From contig SXYY01000057.1 of assembly GCA_005788145.1 (NCBI GenBank), positions 1 to 41,257 on the forward strand: a stretch of DNA of 41,257 bases, written 5' to 3'. The position numbers were made by a program, and so were the translations under genes. Within the stretch, counting starts at the first letter, position 1; every line of letters starts with the position of its first letter. The notes beneath the pieces were generated by a model. The model was given only the letters and a program-made list of their open reading frames with translations, ran no database searches and had not been told where the DNA came from. The stretch comes from Bacteroidota bacterium (lineage in GTDB: Bacteria; Bacteroidota; Bacteroidia; NS11-12g; UBA955). Shown here one piece after another: positions 1-7,995 of this stretch.

Positions 1-38
1 AAAAATCCAGAGATGGCACGCAGGGTGAAATTGTTCAT
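1..38 (-). CDS. 5' end of a gene cut by the window edge, possibly phosphatidate cytidylyltransferase
   Basis: An ATG on the minus strand at 38-36 opens a frame that reads MNNFTLRAISGF before the window ends. It lies three bases after the stop of the CPBP protease gene, so it is probably the next gene of the same operon. The pattern of a short polar start followed by R-x-x-S-G and a hydrophobic stretch resembles the N-terminus of CdsA (CDP-diacylglycerol synthase), which often follows a CPBP protease in Bacteroidota. Only 12 residues are visible, so the identity is a guess. The existence of a coding start is more secure than the name. Confidence 0.4.
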   Translation of the reverse strand, partial: MNNFTLRAISGF

Positions 39-41
39 GGT

Positions 42-947
42 TTATTTTTTGAGGGTGAGGAAAAGTCCGGCCGAAGTTACAGGAATGGCGATGATGTATA
101 CGGCGGGTTGCGACAACCAAGCTTCGGCGTTAAAGAAAATGCCTGTTTTCTGGAACTGCTGCAGGGTGAGGTAGTGGATCAGGACGGTGCTGCCGTTGAA
201 AATGAAGTGCGACAGGGTAGAATACCACAGGGATCCTGTGGATACATAGACCAGTCCTAAGATGAGTCCTATGGCGAAAATGCCCACGAATTCAAAGGGC
301 GAAAAGTGGATGGTCGCGAAAACAAAGGCTTGAAACAGGACGGCGCTTCTTCGGGTTTGAAAACTCTGTGCGGCCATGGTAGTGATGAGTCCACGGAAGA
401 CGTATTCCTCAAAAATGGCGGGCATGAGGGCCAAGATGAAAAGGCAGACAAACAGTTCTGGGAGAACTTCCATGTCGAGCATCGCTTCAAATATCGCTTG
501 TCGTTTGGTATCCAGCAGCGTAAACGCGCGGGAGAAATCGCCCAGAGGCAGGTGTTTGAAATAGGCGGTAGACAGGGCCACGAGGGGAATCATGCCGAGG
601 GCCAGCAGGGTGGCGCCCAGGAGTTTTTTGCTGCTCAGTTTTTGGGTATAGCCCCCAATTTCGTTGGGCTTGTATTGGGCGATCAGGGTGATGAGTAGTG
701 CGGGGATGGCCATGAAGGCGGTGAATTGTAGCAAGTTGCCCCAACGCAATACATTGATTCCCAAGGCCGTGCGAGAGGGGTGGTTGAGCAGTTGCGAGGT
801 TTGATCGGCCGAAAGACCGTAAAGGATTTTGCCCATGAGTTGTGAAAGGCCCAATCCCACCAAACTAAAAACGATGATGGTGAATAGCAGTGCGCCTACG
901 CCCCAGAGATTTCTGAGTGGATTGGTGGAAGGGGTTTGTGAAAGCAT
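42..947 (-). CDS. CPBP family intramembrane glutamic endopeptidase
   Basis: A polytopic membrane protein of about 301 residues with the three CPBP (CaaX protease and bacteriocin-processing, Abi) motifs: EEYVFRG (Glu180, Glu181, Arg185), FATIHF (His214) and SHFIFN (His247, Asn251). About eight hydrophobic segments flank them. Members cleave peptides inside the membrane; the substrate here is unknown. The frame stays open upstream to 1088, but those extra residues are the antisense of the DusB gene and look non-natural. I therefore place the start at the ATG at 947-945, giving MLSQTPSTNP. That ATG overlaps the ATG of the divergent gene by two bases, and the promoter must lie inside the beginning of that gene. 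Family assignment is firm; the start is probable. Confidence 0.9.
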   Translation of the reverse strand: MLSQTPSTNPLRNLWGVGALLFTIIVFSLVGLGLSQLMGKILYGLSADQTSQLLNHPSRTALGINVLRWGNLLQFTAFMAIPALLITLIAQYKPNEIGGYTQKLSSKKLLGATLLALGMIPLVALSTAYFKHLPLGDFSRAFTLLDTKRQAIFEAMLDMEVLPELFVCLFILALMPAIFEEYVFRGLITTMAAQSFQTRRSAVLFQAFVFATIHFSPFEFVGIFAIGLILGLVYVSTGSLWYSTLSHFIFNGSTVLIHYLTLQQFQKTGIFFNAEAWLSQPAVYIIAIPVTSAGLFLTLKK

Positions 948-970
948 GCGTAACTTTGCAGCAAAGTTGG
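945..970. promoter_or_regulatory. overlapping divergent promoters of the CPBP gene and dusB, with an inverted repeat
   Basis: On the plus strand TAACTTTG (951-958) fits the Bacteroidota -7 consensus TAnnTTTG exactly. On the minus strand CAACTTTG (969-962) fits it with one mismatch. The two are halves of an inverted repeat, AACTTTG at 952-958 and CAAAGTT at 962-968, separated by CAG. No TTG lies at the usual 17-23 base distance, so the -33 half is weak or absent. Transcription from the plus element would begin at about 963-965, after the ATG at 946. That argues for dusB starting at the TTG at 967. Confidence 0.5.
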
Positions 971-1956
971 TAAAAATCGGCGACATAGCGTTGGGAGAAT
1001 TTCCGTTGTTATTGGCACCCATGGAAGACGTGAGTGATCCGCCGTTTCGGTATGTGTGCAAGCAACACGGGGCCGACCTTATGTACACTGAATTTATTAG
1101 CAGTGAGGGATTGATTCGCGATGCGGTGAAGAGTCGACAGAAGCTCGATATTTTCGATTACGAACGACCGATAGGCATTCAGATTTTCGGGGGCGATGAA
1201 GAGGCGATGGGATTGGCGGCGAGGATTGTGGATGCCACGCAGCCTGATTTGTTGGACATCAATTTTGGTTGTCCGGTGCAGAAGGTGGTTTGCAAGGGCG
1301 CGGGTGCTGGGGTGTTGAAGGACATTGATTTGATGGTAAGATTGACCTCGGCGGTGGTGAAGGGAACGTCGTTGCCGGTAACGGTGAAAACGCGATTGGG
1401 CTGGGACGATAGTACGAAGAACATCGAGGAGGTGGCCGAGCGATTACAAGACGTTGGGGTGAAGGCGTTAACGATTCATGGCAGAACGCGCGTGCAATTG
1501 TATAAGGGCGAGGCGGACTGGACGTTGATTTCGAAAGTGAAAAACAATCCTCGGATACAGATTCCGATTTTTGGCAATGGCGATATTGACTCGCCGCAGA
1601 AGGCGTTGGAGTATAGAAATCGCTATGGGGTGGATGGCATCATGATTGGACGGGCGAGCATTGGCTATCCTTGGATTTTCAGGGAGGTGAAGCATTTTAT
1701 GGCCACGGGTGAGGTGTTGGATGGGCCTACATTGGCTGAGCGATTGGATGCCTGCAGAACCCATTTTGTGAAGAGTGTGGAGTGGAAAGGTCCGAAGGTT
1801 GGGGTGTTTGAGATGCGCAGGCACTATGCGAATTACTTCAAGGGGTTGCCAAATTTCAAGGACTTCAGGGTGAAGTTGGTGGGTTGCGAGGTTCCGGATG
1901 AGATTTTGGAGACCTTGGATCGCATTTTGGTGGAGTACGAGGGCTTGGTGAATTGA
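946..1956 (+). CDS. dusB: tRNA-dihydrouridine synthase (DusB type)
   Basis: An FMN-dependent TIM-barrel enzyme that reduces uridine to dihydrouridine in tRNA. Visible hallmarks are LLAPMEDVSD near the N-terminus, INFGCP with the catalytic cysteine (Cys109 from this start), the KGAGAG phosphate loop, VKTRLGW, IHGRTR and FGNGDI, which together bind FMN and tRNA. Length is normal for the family. The frame is open from 829, but the residues before 946 are antisense to the CPBP gene. The ATG at 946 is given here. Related proteins usually begin at the equivalent of MVKIG, which corresponds to the TTG at 967, and a good -7 element sits between the two candidates. The shorter form (967-1956) may therefore be the true product. 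The gene seems to be monocistronic. Confidence 0.93.
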   Translation: MRNFAAKLVKIGDIALGEFPLLLAPMEDVSDPPFRYVCKQHGADLMYTEFISSEGLIRDAVKSRQKLDIFDYERPIGIQIFGGDEEAMGLAARIVDATQPDLLDINFGCPVQKVVCKGAGAGVLKDIDLMVRLTSAVVKGTSLPVTVKTRLGWDDSTKNIEEVAERLQDVGVKALTIHGRTRVQLYKGEADWTLISKVKNNPRIQIPIFGNGDIDSPQKALEYRNRYGVDGIMIGRASIGYPWIFREVKHFMATGEVLDGPTLAERLDACRTHFVKSVEWKGPKVGVFEMRRHYANYFKGLPNFKDFRVKLVGCEVPDEILETLDRILVEYEGLVN

Positions 1957-1974
1957 GAGATTTCCTTACATTTG
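1945..1974 (+). promoter_or_regulatory. promoter of the T9SS-exported Omp28-like gene
   Basis: TTG (1945-1947) and TACATTTG (1967-1974) are separated by 19 bases, matching the Bacteroidota sigma-ABfr consensus TTG-N(17-23)-TAnnTTTG. The start codon follows 20 bases after the -7 element. The -33 part lies inside the end of dusB. Confidence 0.7.
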
Positions 1975-1994
1975 CCTTTAAGAGATAAAATACT

Positions 1995-4016
1995 ATGAAA
2001 AAAACAATACTTTCTTTGATGGCTTTGGTATCGTTGGGTGCGTTTGCGCAGACTGGATACTATGTAGCCCCGGGCACTGGATCGGGTAATCCAGGGGGAT
2101 TAAATGGCGATGCGGAATACCCTCCAGGGGGCGGTTTGCCAACAGGATGGACAACCCTAATAACAGGTCCACAGAACGAAATGTGGAGCGCGTCACAAAA
2201 CATGCCTTTCACTTTCAAATTCAACGACCAAGACGTAACTAGCTACAAAGTGGCTGCCAACGGTGTCGTAACTTTTGATGTTGCTACAACCATCACGCCT
2301 TCTGCCGTGAATGGCGATTTGCCAAATGCGGGTATTCCGAACCAATCGGTTTGTGTGTGGGGTGTTGGTGCAACAGCCACTGGTGATTACGTGGTGTCTA
2401 AAACTTTCGGAACCGCTGGCAAACGTCAGCATTGGATTCAGTACAATAGCTGCTCTGAGGCCAACATTGGCACAGGATGGATTTATGCCAGTATCGTATT
2501 GGAAGAAGGAACCAACAACATTTACATCGTAGATCAGCGTTACAACGGTACAGCGGCGTCTAAGATTTCTATGGGTGTTCAGATTGACGGCAGCACAGCG
2601 ATTAAGGTGAGTGGAACACCTGCTTACGGCATGAAAGCGGTGAACGATCCTACCACTGCTGATAACGTGTTTTACAGTTTCATTCCAGGCATTCAGCCAG
2701 CCAATGAAGCGGGTATCACTGCGTTGAATGTTGCAAAGTATTTGAGTTTGAACAGTGCTCCGTATGACATTTCCATGAGTATCATCAACGGAGGTTCTAG
2801 TGCAATTACCTCTTTGGATGTTGAATACACCATCGATGGTGGTGCTGCAGTAAGCGGTAAAATTACTGGTTTGAACATCGCTTCAGGTGCCACCGGTACT
2901 GCGGTACACCCAACCAAGTGGTCAGGTGCTACTGTAGGGGCTCATACTGTAGCTGTGAAAATTGTAAAAGTGAATGGTGCAGTTGACACAAAAGTGGGTA
3001 ACAACAATGCGACCAAAGCGGTGATGGTATTTGACAAAGCAGTTGATCGCAAGATTATGAATGAAATATTCACTTCTTCTACTTGTCCTCCTTGTACGCC
3101 AGGTAATGTCAACTACAACAAAGTGATTGAAGGCAGAACAAAACACAGCACGATTAAATACCAAGTAAACTTTCCAGGTACTGGCGACCCTTATTGCACG
3201 CAAGAAGTGAAAGATCGTATGACTTTTTACGCAGTGAATTCAGTGCCAAGAATGGAAATTGACGGAGGATGGGACGGTAATGCAAATTCTTTTTCTACGG
3301 GTTTGTATGATGATTTCCAAGCCAAGCCCGCCTTCGTGGAAATTACCGGAAGTGTCTCGTTGACATGGAAAAATACTGTGACCTTGGATGTGACTTTGAA
3401 TCCTTTGTTGGACAACGGAAGTAATAACTTAAAATTGCATGCAGTCATTGTTGAAGGAATCACATACGCAAATAAAAAGTCGAATGGTGAGACCAAGTTT
3501 GAGGAAGTGATGAAGAAGATGATGACGGGTTCTGTAGGACAGGTTTTGACGCCTTTGAAGAAGGATACCAAGGTGACCAAGAAAATCGCCTACACTTTCA
3601 ACGGTGGATACCGTTTGCCACTGGATGGTTCTGCGGCGCAGCACATCAATCACTTGTCTGAAAACAGTGTAGAAACTTGGAATGATTTGGCAGTCGTGGT
3701 ATTTGTCCAAGATGCCAGTACCAAAGAGATTTTGCAATCTCAGACTTTCCCAATTGCATTGGTGGGTACGGAGGCAGTTGAGCAGAACTTGAACTTGTAT
3801 CCCAACCCTGCTAACAGCGTCTTTGTTGTTGAAGCAAAGGAAATGGGCAACGCTGCTGTGGTTGTTACCGACATGCAAGGCAAAGTGGTGTTCAATGGTA
3901 ACATGAATGCTGGTGCTTTGAGCATGAACGTGGCCGACTGGTCGAACGGTGTTTACATGGTATCAGTAAACGGCAATAGTAAGAATTTGAATAGCAAGAT
4001 TGTGATTCGTAAATAA
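1995..4016 (+). CDS. T9SS-exported Omp28/thioredoxin-like surface protein
   Basis: A 673-residue secreted protein. Residues 1-18 form a Sec signal peptide (MKKTILSLMALVSLGAFAQ). The N-terminal half is rich in Gly, Thr and Asn and looks like a beta-sandwich region. A thioredoxin-like segment follows, with STCPPCTPG placing a CPPC motif at residues 364-367, as in Omp28-related outer membrane proteins. The last 75 or so residues form a type A T9SS sorting domain: LYPNPANS at about 600, then GVYMVSV and a basic end KIVIRK. The protein should cross the outer membrane through type IX secretion and have its C-terminus removed. It has its own promoter. Codon choice is richer in NNC and NNT than in neighbouring genes, suggesting high expression. 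Whether CPPC is redox-active is not shown by the sequence. Confidence 0.9.
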   Translation: MKKTILSLMALVSLGAFAQTGYYVAPGTGSGNPGGLNGDAEYPPGGGLPTGWTTLITGPQNEMWSASQNMPFTFKFNDQDVTSYKVAANGVVTFDVATTITPSAVNGDLPNAGIPNQSVCVWGVGATATGDYVVSKTFGTAGKRQHWIQYNSCSEANIGTGWIYASIVLEEGTNNIYIVDQRYNGTAASKISMGVQIDGSTAIKVSGTPAYGMKAVNDPTTADNVFYSFIPGIQPANEAGITALNVAKYLSLNSAPYDISMSIINGGSSAITSLDVEYTIDGGAAVSGKITGLNIASGATGTAVHPTKWSGATVGAHTVAVKIVKVNGAVDTKVGNNNATKAVMVFDKAVDRKIMNEIFTSSTCPPCTPGNVNYNKVIEGRTKHSTIKYQVNFPGTGDPYCTQEVKDRMTFYAVNSVPRMEIDGGWDGNANSFSTGLYDDFQAKPAFVEITGSVSLTWKNTVTLDVTLNPLLDNGSNNLKLHAVIVEGITYANKKSNGETKFEEVMKKMMTGSVGQVLTPLKKDTKVTKKIAYTFNGGYRLPLDGSAAQHINHLSENSVETWNDLAVVVFVQDASTKEILQSQTFPIALVGTEAVEQNLNLYPNPANSVFVVEAKEMGNAAVVVTDMQGKVVFNGNMNAGALSMNVADWSNGVYMVSVNGNSKNLNSKIVIRK

Positions 4017-4064
4017 GAATGACAAACACAACAATTTTTTCGTTCAAATGTCGTTTGGTATAGT

Positions 4065-4208
4065 ATGAGGCGCAGTTTACGCATGGTTCAAGTGGTGTTG
4101 TTGTTTGTGATAACAGCACTGTTGTTAGAAGCCTGTGGAACTGCAAAGGGTAAATCTTGTAAGCCCCCTCGAAAGCGTTATTTTCACGATACATTTTTGA
4201 ATATGTAA
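4065..4208 (+). CDS. 47-residue putative lipoprotein
   Basis: A short frame with ATG at 4065 and TAA at 4206-4208. The product begins MRRSLRM, has a hydrophobic segment VVLLFVITALL and then a lipobox LEAC with Cys24, as expected for signal peptidase II cleavage. The mature part is only 24 residues, contains a second cysteine (Cys32) and is basic (KPPRKR), ending FHDTFLNM. It lies 48 bases after the T9SS gene in the same direction and just before a strong terminator, so the two may share a transcript. The complete lipoprotein signal in such a short frame is the main reason to call it. I do not recognise the family. Confidence 0.65.
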   Translation: MRRSLRMVQVVLLFVITALLLEACGTAKGKSCKPPRKRYFHDTFLNM

Positions 4209-4210
4209 TC

Positions 4211-4243
4211 AAAAAAGCCCCGGCAGCGCCGGGGCTTTTTTTT
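4211..4243. terminator. bidirectional Rho-independent terminator
   Basis: A perfect 8-bp GC stem, GCCCCGGC (4217-4224) and GCCGGGGC (4228-4235), with loop AGC. Six A residues precede it and eight T residues follow, so it can stop transcription in both directions. It closes the T9SS gene/lipoprotein unit. Confidence 0.92.
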
Positions 4244-4303
4244 AACCCTGCACGAAACCAACGCCGGGTCCTTTTGGAGGCCCCAATTTTGTTGAAGATT
4301 TCG

Positions 4304-4311
4304 TATTTTTG
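4304..4311 (+). promoter_or_regulatory. promoter -7 element for trhO
   Basis: TATTTTTG matches TAnnTTTG exactly and lies 30 bases before the ATG. No well-placed TTG is visible for the -33 element, so only the -7 half is supported. Confidence 0.5.
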
Positions 4312-4341
4312 TAGAACTTTATCAATCTATAATCTCAGTCC

Positions 4342-5358
4342 ATGTTATTGCGAAACATTGTGAACCGGGAGGAACTGAAACGTCGGATGGATGCCGATGT
4401 TCGTCCTTACACCACCATTTCTTTTTATTGCTACCACCCCATAGAGGATCCCATGGCTTTCCGCAACGATTTGTTTTTGCGGTTTTCACGTTTGGAAGTT
4501 GTGGGTAGAATTTATATCGCCCATGAGGGAATCAATGCACAGCTAGCGCTGCCTTCAGCGCATTTTGAGGCGTTTAAATCGGATTTGTACACCATCGACT
4601 TCTTGAACGGCATTCGATTGAATGTGGCCATTGAGGAGAAGCAGAAGAGTTTCATCAAATTGGATGTGAAAGTGAGGGAAAAGATTGTGGCCGATGGCAT
4701 TGATGATCCTACCTTCAGTTTGCAGAATCGGGGAAAATACCTGGACGCTGCAAATTGGAATCAAAAAATGGCCGATCCCAATGCAGTGGTGATTGACATG
4801 CGAAACCATTACGAAAGTGAAGTGGGTAGGTTTGAGGGTGCGAGCTGTCCGGATACAGATACGTTCAGGGACGAGTTGGCGCGGGTTTTGGATTTGTATA
4901 AGGAGGAGAAGGACAAGCCCATTTTGATGTATTGCACGGGAGGGATTCGGTGTGAGAAAGCCAGTGCATGGATGAAGCACAACGGCTACAACGAGGTGTA
5001 TCACTTGGAGGGTGGGATCATCAATTATGTGAACCAGGTTAAGGCTTCGGGTTTGGAGAATAAGTTCAAGGGGGTAAATTTTGTATTTGACCAGCGTTTG
5101 GCTGAGCGTGTGAGCGATGATGTGATTGCCGTTTGTTATCAGTGTGGTTCACCTGCAGATAGCCACATCAATTGCGCCAATACCGGTTGCCATTTGTTGT
5201 TCATTCAATGCAGCGCTTGTGCTGAGAAATTTGAGCGTTGTTGCTCAGAGGATTGCAGGTCGGTCATCCACTTGCCTGAAGAAGAACAAATTCAATTGCG
5301 CAAGGGCAAGCCGGCGGGCAGAATCTTCAGTAAGGGAAGATTTCCAGGCAAAGTGTAA
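4342..5358 (+). CDS. trhO: tRNA uridine 5-oxyacetic-acid-pathway hydroxylase, rhodanese family (TrhO/YceA)
   Basis: A 338-residue protein with the TrhO layout: an N-terminal acylphosphatase-like domain (YTTISFYCYHPI, IAHEGINAQL), a rhodanese domain with VVIDMRNHYE and the active-site loop CTGGIRCEKA (Cys198), and a C-terminal cysteine-rich segment (CYQCG, CANTGCH, CSACAEKF, CCSEDCR) that probably binds zinc. TrhO uses oxygen to hydroxylate U34 of certain tRNAs to 5-hydroxyuridine. The sequence is full length. It is flanked by terminator 4211-4243 upstream and a gap of 122 bases downstream, so it is probably transcribed alone. Confidence 0.93.
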   Translation: MLLRNIVNREELKRRMDADVRPYTTISFYCYHPIEDPMAFRNDLFLRFSRLEVVGRIYIAHEGINAQLALPSAHFEAFKSDLYTIDFLNGIRLNVAIEEKQKSFIKLDVKVREKIVADGIDDPTFSLQNRGKYLDAANWNQKMADPNAVVIDMRNHYESEVGRFEGASCPDTDTFRDELARVLDLYKEEKDKPILMYCTGGIRCEKASAWMKHNGYNEVYHLEGGIINYVNQVKASGLENKFKGVNFVFDQRLAERVSDDVIAVCYQCGSPADSHINCANTGCHLLFIQCSACAEKFERCCSEDCRSVIHLPEEEQIQLRKGKPAGRIFSKGRFPGKV

Positions 5359-5480
5359 AATAATTTGAGCAGTTTGTCGTTTATGTGTAATGAATTCGGA
5401 GTTCACGGTGTGCGCGGGTCGTGGATGCAGGTCTCCGCTCCTTATATTCGCAGAATTAATTTTAATTGAAACACAATACG

Positions 5481-6227
5481 ATGAGATATACTCGTAATGC
5501 GCAAGAGAAATCTTGGTTACGATGGGCAGTGATACTGCTTACAGTGATGGCGATGCCCAGTGATGTTTTTGGACAGTGGGGATTTGGTGCAGATGCAGGC
5601 AGTGCAGACACAACAGCAAAAGACAGCGGTGCAACTTCGGGTGGTGGCGATGGTGGTTGGGGTATGGATGGTGGCGGATCTGCGGAAGAGCCGGCGATAA
5701 AGCGAGCGCCTTACGTTCGGTTTGTGCCTCCTTACGATAGCATGCGTGAGATTATCTTTTACGAGAACATCATTGAGGATGAGATGTGTGAGAATTGCGG
5801 GGCCGATTCGTTGTATTGGCGCGCCAAGAAGTATTTGGTTCAGCGCTTCGGCAAAGAGGGATACAAGAAGATGGTGATAGAGGATAAGCTGGCCGAACGG
5901 ATTGTTTTGAAGGTAACCACTCCGATGGTTTGCAGATACGGACAGTATAACAAGAAGCAGGAAGGTGTTTTGGAATACAGATTGACATTGCGATTCAAGG
6001 ACAGTAGATACAAGTATCAATTTGGCAATTTTATTCATGTTGAAGCGGAAGAGGGACTGAGCACGAAGATTTCAAGAACCTACCACGAGCACTACATGCG
6101 TTTGAAAAAAGGTTTTCAATATACAGATCGTTATTTGTTGGCGGCAGATTTTGAGGTAAACGAGGTTGTAACGGGCTTGAAAAAGACGTTGCAGCAGCCT
6201 TATCAGCCCGACGAGGACGATTGGTAG
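5481..6227 (+). CDS. secreted DUF4468-like protein with glycine-rich linker
   Basis: A 248-residue protein from the ATG at 5481; an upstream in-frame TTG at 5466 is less likely. A signal anchor or peptide (WLRWAVILLTVMAMPSDVFGQ) is followed by a low-complexity Gly/Ser/Asp linker at about residues 40-75 and then a globular domain. In that domain, DSLYWRAKKYLVQRFG, a VIEDK-to-VLKVTTPM stretch and LEYRLTLRFKDSRYKYQFGNF follow the pattern of DUF4468, a TBP-like fold found in exported Bacteroidota proteins. Two close cysteines (CENC) precede it. Function unknown. A possible -7 element with one mismatch, TATATTCG, lies at 5443-5450. Confidence 0.7.
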   Translation: MRYTRNAQEKSWLRWAVILLTVMAMPSDVFGQWGFGADAGSADTTAKDSGATSGGGDGGWGMDGGGSAEEPAIKRAPYVRFVPPYDSMREIIFYENIIEDEMCENCGADSLYWRAKKYLVQRFGKEGYKKMVIEDKLAERIVLKVTTPMVCRYGQYNKKQEGVLEYRLTLRFKDSRYKYQFGNFIHVEAEEGLSTKISRTYHEHYMRLKKGFQYTDRYLLAADFEVNEVVTGLKKTLQQPYQPDEDDW

Positions 6228-6337
6228 GTCGATTGATTTTACAGCGAATACTGCGCTTTTCACCCCCGTATTGTTGGCATTGGATGCAGGCATTTGCTGT
6301 CCAATCGAAGAAAGCATGAAAAAAAGTTGTGTATATC

Positions 6338-6368
6338 TTGCTCTAAGAGAGAAAATATCCTATTTTTG
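6338..6368 (+). promoter_or_regulatory. promoter of the rplM-rpsI-rpsB-tsf operon
   Basis: TTG (6338-6340), a 20-base spacer and TATTTTTG (6361-6368) form a full Bacteroidota promoter. The rplM start follows 31 bases later. The rest of the 172-base gap (6228-6399) shows no gene. An imperfect hairpin formed by ATTGGA (6280-6285) and TCCAAT (about 6300-6305) lies upstream of the promoter. Confidence 0.75.
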
Positions 6369-6399
6369 CAACCCCAAAAACTAAGTAAGAATTACAAAC

Positions 6400-6843
6400 G
6401 TGAATCCGCTGAGTACATACAAAACCGTTTCGGTTAACAAAATGACTGCCGACAAGCAGTGGTTTGTTGTTGACGCAAATGGACAGACATTAGGCCGTAT
6501 GGCCTCTCAAATTGCTTCGGTATTGCGAGGCAAAAACAAGCCTTCTTACACACCCCATGTGGACTGTGGTGACAACGTGATCGTGATCAACGCGTCACAT
6601 GTTGCTATGACGGCTGGCAAGTTCGACAAGAAAGAGTATTTGCGTCACACAGGATTTCCTGGTGGTCAGCGAAGCACATTGGCGAAGAACGTGAAGCCTG
6701 CTCGTTTGATCGAGATGGCGGTGAAAGGCATGTTGCCGAAGAATCGCTTAGGCCGTAGATTGTTTACGAATTTGTTTGTGTACGAAGGATCAGAGCATCC
6801 CCACGCGGCACAACAACCCAAAGTAATGAATACTGAAAACTGA
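6400..6843 (+). CDS. rplM: 50S ribosomal protein L13
   Basis: A 147-residue L13 with conserved features: WFVVDANGQTLGRMAS, ASVLRGKNKPSYTPHVDCGD, HTGFPGGQR and a C-terminal GMLPKNRLGRR then VYEGSEHPHAAQQP. The start is a GTG at 6400; it gives MNPLSTYKTVSVNK, which matches the N-terminus expected in Bacteroidota, while the next ATG would remove conserved residues. It is the first gene of the ribosomal operon, with rpsI five bases downstream. Confidence 0.97.
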   Translation: MNPLSTYKTVSVNKMTADKQWFVVDANGQTLGRMASQIASVLRGKNKPSYTPHVDCGDNVIVINASHVAMTAGKFDKKEYLRHTGFPGGQRSTLAKNVKPARLIEMAVKGMLPKNRLGRRLFTNLFVYEGSEHPHAAQQPKVMNTEN

Positions 6844-6848
6844 GCCCT

Positions 6849-7229
6849 ATGATAAACACCTCAGGCAGAAGAAAAGCCGCTGTTGCACGCGTGTACCTGA
6901 AAGAAGGTAACGGAACCATTATTGTAAACAAGAAGCCATTGGAAGTTTACTTCCCATTATCATGGCATCAATCAGCCATTCAAGCCCCTATGGCATTGAC
7001 TGAGAACGGAGGAAAGTACGACGTTCAGGTGAATGTATGTGGAGGTGGTGTAAGCGGACAAGCGCAAGCGATCCGTTTGGCCATTTCTAAGGCTTTGGTT
7101 GACATCAATGCAGAGTTGAAATCTCCTTTGAGACAGGCAGGATTCATGACACGTGACTCACGTGTTGTTGAACGTAAGAAGCCAGGTCAGAAAAAGGCAC
7201 GTCGTCGCTTCCAGTTCTCTAAACGTTAA
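6849..7229 (+). CDS. rpsI: 30S ribosomal protein S9
   Basis: A 126-residue S9, full length: it opens with INTSGRRKAAVARVYL and ends in the basic tail ERKKPGQKKARRRFQFSKR that reaches into the P site of the ribosome. It follows rplM after five bases and precedes rpsB by eight bases, the standard arrangement in Bacteroidota. Confidence 0.98.
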   Translation: MINTSGRRKAAVARVYLKEGNGTIIVNKKPLEVYFPLSWHQSAIQAPMALTENGGKYDVQVNVCGGGVSGQAQAIRLAISKALVDINAELKSPLRQAGFMTRDSRVVERKKPGQKKARRRFQFSKR

Positions 7230-7237
7230 TTATACCC

Positions 7238-7984
7238 ATGGCATATACTCAGCAAGATTTGTTGGAAGCAGGTGTACATTTTGGTCACCTTACCCGCAAA
7301 TGGAATCCCAAGATGGCTCCATACATTTTTATGGAACAGAATGGTATCCATATTATTGATTTGAAAAAAACCGAAAGCAAGTTGGAGGAAGCCAAAGCGG
7401 CAGCCAAGAACATTGCGCGTTCAGGACGTAGGGTTTTGTTCGTGGCTACCAAAAAGCAAGCGAAAGAGATTGTTGCCGAAGAAGCCAAGCGCGCCAACAT
7501 GCCTTTCACCACAGAGCGTTGGTTGGGTGGTATGTTGACAAACTTCCAAACTGTACGCAAGAGCATCAAGCGTATGCAGAACATCGACAAGATGGCAACT
7601 GACGGAACGTTTGATCGTATCAACAAGAAAGAGCGTTTGATGTTGGATCGTGAAAAAGCAAAATTGCGCATGATTTTGGGTGGTATCGAGGATATGACCA
7701 AATTGCCAGGTGCTATTTTCATCATCGACGTGAAGCGTGAACACATTGCTGTGTCTGAGGCCACCCGTTTGGGTATCCCCACCATCGCATTGGTAGATAC
7801 AAACTCAGATCCTACTGTGGTTGATTACTCAATCCCCGGAAACGATGATGCTTCCAAGTCTATTCAGTTGATTGCCCGTGAAATTGCGGATGCCATCATC
7901 GAAGGTAGCCTGGAGCGCAAGCGTGAAAAGTCTGAAGACGATGCAACCCCCGTTGCTGAAAAAGAAGTTGCGGCAGAAGTATAA
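7238..7984 (+). CDS. rpsB: 30S ribosomal protein S2
   Basis: A 248-residue S2. Diagnostic stretches are LLEAGVHFGHLTRKWNPKM, FVATKKQAKEIV, RWLGGMLTNFQTVRKSI and the C-terminal IPTIALVDTNSDP. The tail after about residue 225 is acidic and alanine-rich, as in other Bacteroidota S2 proteins. It lies between rpsI and tsf in one transcript. Confidence 0.98.
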   Translation: MAYTQQDLLEAGVHFGHLTRKWNPKMAPYIFMEQNGIHIIDLKKTESKLEEAKAAAKNIARSGRRVLFVATKKQAKEIVAEEAKRANMPFTTERWLGGMLTNFQTVRKSIKRMQNIDKMATDGTFDRINKKERLMLDREKAKLRMILGGIEDMTKLPGAIFIIDVKREHIAVSEATRLGIPTIALVDTNSDPTVVDYSIPGNDDASKSIQLIAREIADAIIEGSLERKREKSEDDATPVAEKEVAAEV

Positions 7985-7995
7985 TTGAATTAACA

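Noticed and set aside
3892..4212. 106-residue minus-strand frame over the end of the T9SS gene and the small lipoprotein
   Set aside because: Antisense to the sorting domain; no motif. The plus-strand 47-codon frame with a lipobox is the better reading.
5391..5480. 28-codon frame starting at the ATG near 5391 in the gap before the DUF4468-like gene
   Set aside because: No signal peptide, motif or promoter placement supports it, and it runs into the likely promoter region.
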